Notes under the pieces: model-generated
What the model saw: the letters and a program-made list of their open reading frames with translations, nothing else
What the model was told of the DNA's origin: nothing
Database searches by the model: none
Assembly: GCA_003695505.1 (NCBI GenBank)
Contig: RFIY01000111.1
Span: forward strand, 1-9,940
Reading direction: 5' to 3'
Origin: Candidatus Dadabacteria bacterium
GTDB lineage: Bacteria; J088
DNA: 9,940 nucleotides
Program-made: the position numbers and the translations under genes
Part shown: piece by piece, positions 6,088-9,940 of the stretch
How the letters are laid out: each line of letters begins with the position of its first letter
Numbering within the stretch: position 1 is the stretch's first letter

Positions 6088-6801
6088 ATGGTGAATGGAT
6101 GGCGATGGCGGTCGGGGCTGTTTCTGGTGTTGGTGAGTCTGGTGCTGCCTACGGTCTCGCGGGCCGACGACCTCGGTCGGCGTGAGGTGGCCGAGCCTGC
6201 GGCGGCGGTTTCGGATACCGCAGGGCGGCTCGAGTACATTCTTGAGATTCTCGACCGTGAACAGCGGCCGGCGAAGTGGTGGACCTGGGGCTGGCAGGTT
6301 GGCTTTGCGGCGATTGCGCTGGGGCAGGGGACCTGGGCGCTGGTATCCGACGATCCGGACGTCAAGGCCGAGCGCGGTGTCGGCGCCGTTGCGGCGTCGA
6401 TCGGCACGATCAGCCAGATCAACGCATGGCTGCCGTCACGCAAAGGTCGCGCGGCCGTATCCGCGACCGGTCCGATCGAAGCGCGCCTGGCCGAAGCCGA
6501 AGATGTGCTGAAGGCGGGCTATAAGAAAGAGCGGTTCACGCGTGGCATCCTGACGCACCTGGGCGCGCTGGCCGTGGCGGGCGGCTCGGCGCTGATTCTC
6601 TGGAAAGTTTATGACCTGCCGGACAAGGCCGCGATCAACTTCCCGATCGCATTGTCGGTCGGGCAGTTGCGCGTCTGGTCGTCGCCGATCCTGTCCTTGC
6701 GGGGCTGGCAGGCGTATGAATCCGCCTACCCCAAACAGCAAAAAGTCAGCTTCGGCATCATGCCGCAGCGCAAAGGCCTGGCGCTCGCGTTACGGTTCTG
6801 A
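6088..6801 (+). CDS. Exported/membrane protein of unknown function
   Basis: The 237-residue product starts with a classic signal sequence: Trp/Arg-rich n-region, hydrophobic core at about residues 10-20, and a probable cleavage after VSRA at 26. Two further hydrophobic stretches follow, at about 69-86 (WQVGFAAIALGQGTWALV) and 154-172 (ILTHLGALAVAGGSALILW), with a weaker one at 97-115. These would make it an inner-membrane protein. The C-terminal stretch alternates hydrophobic residues and ends in Phe (LALALRF), which resembles the terminal beta-signal of outer-membrane proteins, so its final location is open. CAGGA about 6 nt before the ATG supports the start. I do not recognise the family. 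Its GC-rich composition matches the genes to the right and contrasts with the island to the left. Confidence 0.8.
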   Translation: MVNGWRWRSGLFLVLVSLVLPTVSRADDLGRREVAEPAAAVSDTAGRLEYILEILDREQRPAKWWTWGWQVGFAAIALGQGTWALVSDDPDVKAERGVGAVAASIGTISQINAWLPSRKGRAAVSATGPIEARLAEAEDVLKAGYKKERFTRGILTHLGALAVAGGSALILWKVYDLPDKAAINFPIALSVGQLRVWSSPILSLRGWQAYESAYPKQQKVSFGIMPQRKGLALALRF

Positions 6802-6829
6802 GCCGGGCTTCACAACCGGACATTCGCCA

Positions 6830-6847
6830 GCCTGCAAAACAGCAGGC
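6830..6847. other. Hairpin GCCTGC-N6-GCAGGC after the 6088 gene
   Basis: A perfect 6-bp stem (6830-6835 with 6842-6847) encloses AAAACA, about 30 bp after the stop codon of the exported-protein gene. No T-run follows on the plus strand, so it is at best a weak terminator or an mRNA-end structure. Confidence 0.3.
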
Positions 6848-6903
6848 ATGTTCCGACAGTCATCCAGGCAGAAACACATAGACCGGTGCAGATCCATGTG
6901 TAA

Positions 6904-6917
6904 GATATAGGTATATC
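6904..6917. promoter_or_regulatory. Palindrome upstream of hicBA, candidate operator
   Basis: GATATA-GG-TATATC is a perfect 6-bp inverted repeat with a 2-bp centre, 70 bp before the hicB start. It is nearly centred inside a wider inverted repeat, GGTGCA (6885-6890) with TGCACC (6927-6932), which also contains CATG on both sides (6895-6898 and 6922-6925). HicAB operons are usually autoregulated through palindromes. No convincing -35/-10 pair could be assigned here. Confidence 0.4.
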
Positions 6918-6986
6918 GCTGCATGTTGCACCTGGATGTCATACGGGGCATACATAGCGCGTCAAGCCGCATCGGAGCGGAAAATT

Positions 6987-7217
6987 ATGGAAAGAATTAT
7001 CAACGTCCACATAGAAAAGCTGCCGGAAGGCGTATATCTCGCCACATCTGACGAGGTTCCAGGTCTTGTCGCGCAAGGGCGCACAATCAGCGAAACATTG
7101 GAAATCGCGCGCGATGTAGCGAAGAAGCTGCTGGAGATGCAGTCTGAACGAAACCAGTCGGCCTCTCTGCCCACCGCCGAGGACGCGTTTGACTATCCAT
7201 TGGTCGTGGGTGAGTGA
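6987..7217 (+). CDS. hicB: HicB-family antitoxin (short, DUF1902-like)
   Basis: The product neutralises the HicA mRNA interferase by binding it. The 76-residue protein MERIINVHIEKLPEG... contains the HicB partial RNase H-like fold pattern, including YLATSDEVPGLVAQGRTISE, followed by a helix LEIARDVAKKLLEM. It ends at DYPLVVGE with no ribbon-helix-helix or helix-turn-helix domain. The ATG at 6987 was chosen because GGAG lies 9 nt upstream (6974-6977) and the protein then begins with the family's first strand; an upstream in-frame ATG at 6936 has no ribosome binding site. Its stop codon abuts the hicA ATG, so the two genes are coupled. The antitoxin-first order is one of the two known hic arrangements. 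Confidence 0.85.
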   Translation: MERIINVHIEKLPEGVYLATSDEVPGLVAQGRTISETLEIARDVAKKLLEMQSERNQSASLPTAEDAFDYPLVVGE

Positions 7218-7445
7218 ATGGGTCGACTGGCGGGATTCCGGTATCGCGAAATCATCAAACGGCTAAAACGTCTCGGATTTGAATTCGAGCGCCACGCGGC
7301 TGGAAGCCACGAGATCTGGTACAACCCCACCAGCGAGCGCTACACGACCATTCCGAATCATCCAGGTGACATGCCAGAAGGCACATTGCGTGCCATTCTT
7401 CGACAGGCGGGCGTGACGCCAGATGAATTTCTGAGCACCAAGTAA
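7218..7445 (+). CDS. hicA: HicA-family mRNA interferase toxin
   Basis: HicA toxins have a small dsRBD-like fold and cleave mRNA independently of the ribosome. The 75-residue product has the expected pattern: an N-terminal helix REIIKRLKRLGFEFER, then the hallmark GSHEIWY with the probable catalytic His31, the strand RYTTIPNHPGDMPEG and a last helix TLRAILRQAG with a short tail. Length and layout are normal, and the key His and the Gly-Ser before it are present, so the toxin is likely active. It follows hicB with no intergenic base. The next gene beyond it is convergent. Confidence 0.92.
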   Translation: MGRLAGFRYREIIKRLKRLGFEFERHAAGSHEIWYNPTSERYTTIPNHPGDMPEGTLRAILRQAGVTPDEFLSTK

Positions 7446-7452
7446 CAGCCGC

Positions 7453-7487
7453 AAAAAAGACATCCGAACTGCGGGAAAGTGGATGTC
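7453..7487 (-). terminator. Rho-independent terminator of the tpm-OMT-DCC operon
   Basis: Read on the minus strand, GACATCC (7487-7481) pairs perfectly with GGATGTC (7465-7459) and is followed at once by six T (7458-7453). The 15-nt loop can add ACT/AGT pairs. The hairpin lies about 20 bp past the stop codon of the DCC-family gene. On the plus strand no T-run follows, so it would not stop hicA transcription efficiently. Confidence 0.8.
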
Positions 7488-7506
7488 CCTTGACGGGGTA
7501 ACGTTC

Positions 7507-7920
7507 TTAACCGGATGACGCGGGCAGCGTTGCCGAGCTGAGCAGTCGCCGCTGTACTTCTGCGACGTCGGTCCAGTCACAGACCGGCGGAAACCAACGG
7601 CGGCGGTGCCGGGCGACCCAGCGGTAGACCGCGTCGCGCAGTGGCGCGGGAATGATCGCTATTGCCGCGACCAGGCAGGCCGGGAACCGCAGCTTTGCGG
7701 CGATCCGCCAGGCGGCGGCGCTGCGGCTGTAGATGCGGCCGTTGCGGATCAGCAGGACCGTGGTCTCGGGGTCGGGCGCGTCCGGCGGCAGACCCTTGAC
7801 ATCCTGACAGGCAACAAAGCGAAACCGGTCGCGATGGTCGTGGCGGGCGATCCAGTGCAGGGCGCGCTGACACAGGCCGCACTCGCCGTCGAAGACGACC
7901 AGATCGTCGGCCGTCGTCAC
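7507..7920 (-). CDS. DCC-family thiol-disulfide oxidoreductase-like protein (DUF393)
   Basis: The 137-residue product opens with the DCC signature, VVFDGECGLC, where Asp11, Cys14 and Cys17 form a Dx2Cx2C motif on a thioredoxin-like strand-turn-helix. A VLLIRNGRIYSRSAAAWRIA segment follows, typical of DUF393 proteins, then a hydrophobic helix (about 82-93) and WFPPVCDW. These proteins are annotated as putative thiol-disulfide oxidoreductases, with little biochemical proof. The gene starts at GTG overlapping the O-methyltransferase stop codon (GTGA) and is the last gene of the operon before the terminator. Functional coupling to the upstream methyltransferases is inferred from the overlap only. 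Confidence 0.88.
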   Translation of the reverse strand: MTTADDLVVFDGECGLCQRALHWIARHDHRDRFRFVACQDVKGLPPDAPDPETTVLLIRNGRIYSRSAAAWRIAAKLRFPACLVAAIAIIPAPLRDAVYRWVARHRRRWFPPVCDWTDVAEVQRRLLSSATLPASSG

Positions 7921-8576
7921 CGCTTGCGCAGCATCAGCACGCCGTCGGCGATCGGCACGATCGCGATGTCGACGCGCTGATCGATCTGTCGGGCGGCGGC
8001 AAAGGCGCGCAGCGCGTTCGTGTCCGGGTCGTCGCGTTCGGGGTCGGCAACCGCGCCGTTCCAGAAGATATTGTCGACGAGGATCAGGCCGCCTGGTCGT
8101 AGCATCGCCAAGCAGTGCTCGTAGTAGCGTTCGTAGTTTTCCTTGTCGGCGTCGATGAACGCCAGGTCGATCGGAGGATGGCCTTGTTCGCGCAGGCGTT
8201 GCAACGTCTCACCGGCGTCGCCGAGGTGCAGTTCGATGCGCTCCTCGACCATTGCCTGCCGCCAGTAGCGTTGCGCGATCGCAGTTACCTCGGGGTCGCG
8301 GTCGAGAACGGTGGCGCGTGCGATGGACGGTGCGGCCAGCATCACGCTTAGCGACGAATAGCCGGTAAAGACGCCGACCTCCAGGTAGTGGCGAATGTCC
8401 AACTGCTTCGCGAGCAGTCCCATCCACTGCCCCTGCTCGGCGCTGATCTGCATGTTTGCATCGTCGCGCTGCGCCGTTTCTTCGCGCAGTGCGGCCAGGA
8501 TCGGCGGCTCGCGCAACAACGTCTGCTCAAGCCACGCCTGCAGGCGGTCGTCGAGGCCGTACGACCCGCGCGACAT
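7917..8576 (-). CDS. SAM-dependent O-methyltransferase (class I, cation-dependent type)
   Basis: The 219-residue product resembles the caffeoyl-CoA/catechol-type O-methyltransferase family, which methylates hydroxyl groups of small molecules using SAM and a divalent metal. SAM motif I is EVGVFTGYSS at about residues 66-75. The acidic end of the next strand is VLDRDP at 90-95. The metal-binding FIDADK has Asp142 and Asp144, and VDN at 168-170 supplies the further metal ligands. The start at 8576 was chosen over the ATG at 8603 because it forms TGATG with the tpm stop codon and has GGAG 8 nt upstream; the longer form would add nine residues and overlap tpm by 28 nt. The physiological substrate is unknown. 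Confidence 0.93.
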   Translation of the reverse strand: MSRGSYGLDDRLQAWLEQTLLREPPILAALREETAQRDDANMQISAEQGQWMGLLAKQLDIRHYLEVGVFTGYSSLSVMLAAPSIARATVLDRDPEVTAIAQRYWRQAMVEERIELHLGDAGETLQRLREQGHPPIDLAFIDADKENYERYYEHCLAMLRPGGLILVDNIFWNGAVADPERDDPDTNALRAFAAARQIDQRVDIAIVPIADGVLMLRKR

Positions 8577-9226
8577 CAGCGGCGCTCCAGCCGATAGGCA
8601 CATTCGTACGCGGGGCCAAGCTCCGCCAGCGCAGGGGGCACGTTGTCGACGCTGCGGCGATCGAGCAGCGCCACCTGCCAGTCTCCTTCGTACAGGTCCC
8701 GCAGCAGCGCTTCGGGCACGCTGAACGGCGGACCGGAAGCGCCGCTATGCTCCAGCGTAACGAGCAGACCTTTGGCGTCCGGGCCGCAGAGCCGATTGAT
8801 TTGCGCGACATATGGCTGCCGCTGCTCCGGTGCGCAGGCGATCAGCGCCGCGCGGTCGTAAAAGGCGTCGATCGGGCCGACGACCTCTGTCGGTACCGTG
8901 AACCAGTCGCCGGCGATCAGCCGCAGGCGGTCGGTCTCGTAGATGCGCCACTGTTCGACGTCGCTGACCGTGGCGTTGTCCAGCCCGGCTTCGGCCAGGA
9001 ATTGCTCGATCGCATCGGCGCAAAGCTCGACGCCGACGACGGTGTGGCCTTGCTCGTGTAGCCAGGCCAGATCCGGGGACTTGCCGCAGAACGGCACCAG
9101 CACCCGCGCGTCGGGGGCAATGTTCAGCGACGGCCAAAAAGCGCGCAACGCCGCGTTGCCCTCGGGCTGGTGCCAGCCCGTCTGGCCGCTGCGCCACCGT
9201 TCGATCCAGAAATCCGCCGTGGTCAT
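8576..9226 (-). CDS. tpm: Thiopurine S-methyltransferase family protein
   Basis: Bacterial TPMT homologues methylate thiols and can also methylate selenium or tellurium oxyanions, giving volatile products and resistance. At 216 residues this one has the usual bacterial length. It starts with the family's FWIERWRSGQTGWH block (residues 6-19), continues with the SAM-binding VLVPFCGKSPDLAWL (42-56) and VVGVELC (64-70), then GDWF, and the AFYDRAALIACAPEQR segment. The ATG follows AGGTGAT, a good ribosome binding site. It is the first gene of a minus-strand operon whose next gene overlaps it by one base. The 178-bp gap to the divergent lipoprotein gene holds its promoter, but no convincing minus-strand -35/-10 pair was found. 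Confidence 0.95.
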   Translation of the reverse strand: MTTADFWIERWRSGQTGWHQPEGNAALRAFWPSLNIAPDARVLVPFCGKSPDLAWLHEQGHTVVGVELCADAIEQFLAEAGLDNATVSDVEQWRIYETDRLRLIAGDWFTVPTEVVGPIDAFYDRAALIACAPEQRQPYVAQINRLCGPDAKGLLVTLEHSGASGPPFSVPEALLRDLYEGDWQVALLDRRSVDNVPPALAELGPAYECAYRLERR

Positions 9227-9312
9227 ATCACCTGCTTTCGGTCAGGTCGAGGCTGTTTCTTGCATGATAGCCGTCGCGGCCGACCGGGCATTTCACAGCG
9301 ACAGCCGGCAAG

Positions 9313-9341
9313 TTGAACCAAATTCAAACATGCGTTACCAT
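9313..9341 (+). promoter_or_regulatory. Candidate sigma70 promoter of the lipoprotein gene
   Basis: TTGAAC (9313-9318), a 17-bp spacer and TACCAT (9336-9341) match the consensus at four of six positions each. Transcription would start near 9348. An inverted repeat ATGCGT (9330-9335) with ACGCAT (9345-9350) straddles the -10 element and the expected start and could be an operator. Confidence 0.45.
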
Positions 9342-9350
9342 TTGACGCAT

Positions 9351-9368
9351 TGCTGCCGGCGGGCAGCA
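9351..9368 (+). other. Strong hairpin in the lipoprotein gene leader
   Basis: TGCTGCC and GGCAGCA form a perfect 7-bp stem closed by GGCG, at the probable 5' end of the mRNA. No T-run follows, so it is not a classic terminator. It may protect the 5' end of the mRNA. Confidence 0.4.
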
Positions 9369-9386
9369 GCGGTAGACCGGGAGAAC

Positions 9387-9411
9387 TGTACAACGAGGGG
9401 GCTCGTGTACA
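9387..9411 (+). promoter_or_regulatory. Inverted repeat enclosing the ribosome binding site and GTG start of the lipoprotein gene
   Basis: TGTAC (9387-9391), one unpaired A, then ACGAG (9393-9397) can pair with CTCGT (9402-9406) and GTACA (9407-9411) around a GGGG loop. Ten base pairs thus hold the Shine-Dalgarno region (GAGGGGG, 9395-9401) and the GTG at 9405. TGTACAACG also occurs twice as a direct repeat (9387-9395, 9406-9414). Confidence 0.45.
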
Positions 9412-9940
9412 ACGTGCAAACAGAACCATGGCCGCGGCAAACGTTTGCCCGAATTCGACGGCATGTCGTCCGCGGTCACTCGATTCGTTCTGGATCGGGG
9501 CCGGCGCCGTCGAGGGGGGAGCGCCGGTCCTGGTCCGCTTTGCTTGCCCTGCTGCTCGGCGTGTTTCCGCTGCTGGGCGGGTGCCAGGAAGAATCGCCGC
9601 GGACGCAGAACACAGCAACCGCGCCGCTGGCCGCGCCCGCCGACGGAGAACTGGCGGCACTGCGCGCGCAGATCGAGGCGCTCCAGACGGAACTGGAGAA
9701 GCAGCGTGATCCGCTTCGGGCGGTCGATGACCGGCTCGATATACGATTTCGCGCTGTCTCCGACGCGGTGACGACAGTCGCGGCGAGCCTGCGTGCGGTG
9801 TCCGGCGCGGTGGATGGCCTCGGCGCGCAGATGCAGGCGATCTCGACGAGCACGGACGACCGGCTCAGTCAGATCAATACCCGCCTGGCGACGACAGCGG
9901 CCACGCTGAGCGGACTGCGCGGCGACGTCGATGCGCAACA
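9405..9940 (+). CDS. Lipoprotein with coiled-coil region, N-terminal part (runs off right edge)
   Basis: This open frame has no in-frame ATG before the signal region. GTG at 9405 fits best, preceded by GAGGGG about 5 nt upstream; GTG at 9414 is the alternative. An Arg-rich n-region leads to a hydrophobic core, SALLALLLGVFPLLGGC, whose LGGC is a lipobox with Cys60 (codon 9582-9584). After cleavage the protein would be lipid-anchored. A Thr/Ala/Pro linker follows, then heptad-like helices (LAALRAQIEALQTELEKQ) and a long region rich in Ala, Val, Leu, Ser and Thr with repeated LRAVxxAV-type patterns, like methyl-accepting or tape-like coiled coils. The unusually long n-region (about 40 residues) makes the exact start uncertain. 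No stop codon occurs before the window edge. Function is unknown; a periplasmic scaffold is plausible. Confidence 0.75.
   Translation, partial: MYNVQTEPWPRQTFARIRRHVVRGHSIRSGSGPAPSRGERRSWSALLALLLGVFPLLGGCQEESPRTQNTATAPLAAPADGELAALRAQIEALQTELEKQRDPLRAVDDRLDIRFRAVSDAVTTVAASLRAVSGAVDGLGAQMQAISTSTDDRLSQINTRLATTAATLSGLRGDVDAQ

Noticed and set aside
6936-6986. Upstream ATG giving a 93-residue HicB
   Set aside because: It has no ribosome binding site and adds residues outside the family fold; the start at 6987 has GGAG at good spacing.
8456-9061. A 201-codon plus-strand open frame
   Set aside because: It is antisense to tpm and the O-methyltransferase, both of which have clear family motifs. Long antisense frames are common in GC-rich DNA.
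9324-9938. Long minus-strand frame (204 codons) and plus-strand frames starting at 9350 and 9445
   Set aside because: The plus-strand frame from GTG 9405 has a ribosome binding site, a signal sequence, a lipobox and heptads, and stays open to the edge. The others are Arg/Pro-rich shadows.
1-9940. Insertion sequences, integrase, tRNA or attachment site bounding the island
   Set aside because: No transposase or integrase motifs, tRNA-like cloverleaf or matching terminal repeats were seen on either strand.

Overview
The window looks like a stretch of chromosome from a GC-rich proteobacterium, most likely a gammaproteobacterium. The flanking genes are GC-rich and include a bacterial thiopurine methyltransferase (tpm), a lipoprotein with a lipobox and a HicBA pair. 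The genus cannot be read from the sequence. The middle of the window (about 100-5960) is visibly less GC-rich, very much so at about 5905-5960, and holds an anti-foreign-DNA island. No integrase, transposase, tRNA or attachment site is visible at its edges.

Left part (1-2134). The first 30 codons of a HAD-family phosphatase run off the left edge on the minus strand. Just upstream of it on the same strand is a Vsr-type mismatch nick endonuclease with all catalytic and zinc-binding residues. Divergent from vsr, 32 bp away, is a complete 506-residue DNA (cytosine-5) methyltransferase.

Centre (2168-5905). Four minus-strand genes overlap end to end (GTGA, ATGA, TAATG). In order of transcription they are a 73-residue helical protein, a 640-residue GHKL ATPase of the prokaryotic MORC-like (paraMORC) kind with a glycine-rich linker and a C-terminal beta domain, a 277-residue protein of unknown family, and a 255-residue protein that resembles DUF6339. 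The operon converges on the methyltransferase gene with only 33 bp between stop codons. Its promoter is AT-rich, appears to give a leaderless mRNA, and overlaps an inverted repeat and a set of direct repeats spaced one helical turn apart. Together with vsr and dcm this is the window's main system: a methyltransferase-linked, ATPase-driven restriction-like locus without a recognisable classical restriction endonuclease or helicase.

Right part (6088-9940). A secreted or membrane-anchored protein of unknown function is followed by a HicBA toxin-antitoxin pair whose antitoxin is short and lacks an obvious DNA-binding domain. Then comes a tight minus-strand operon, tpm - O-methyltransferase - DCC-family protein, ending in a clear Rho-independent terminator. 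Divergent from tpm, the start of a coiled-coil lipoprotein gene runs off the right edge. It uses a GTG start, and its ribosome binding site lies inside a strong inverted repeat.
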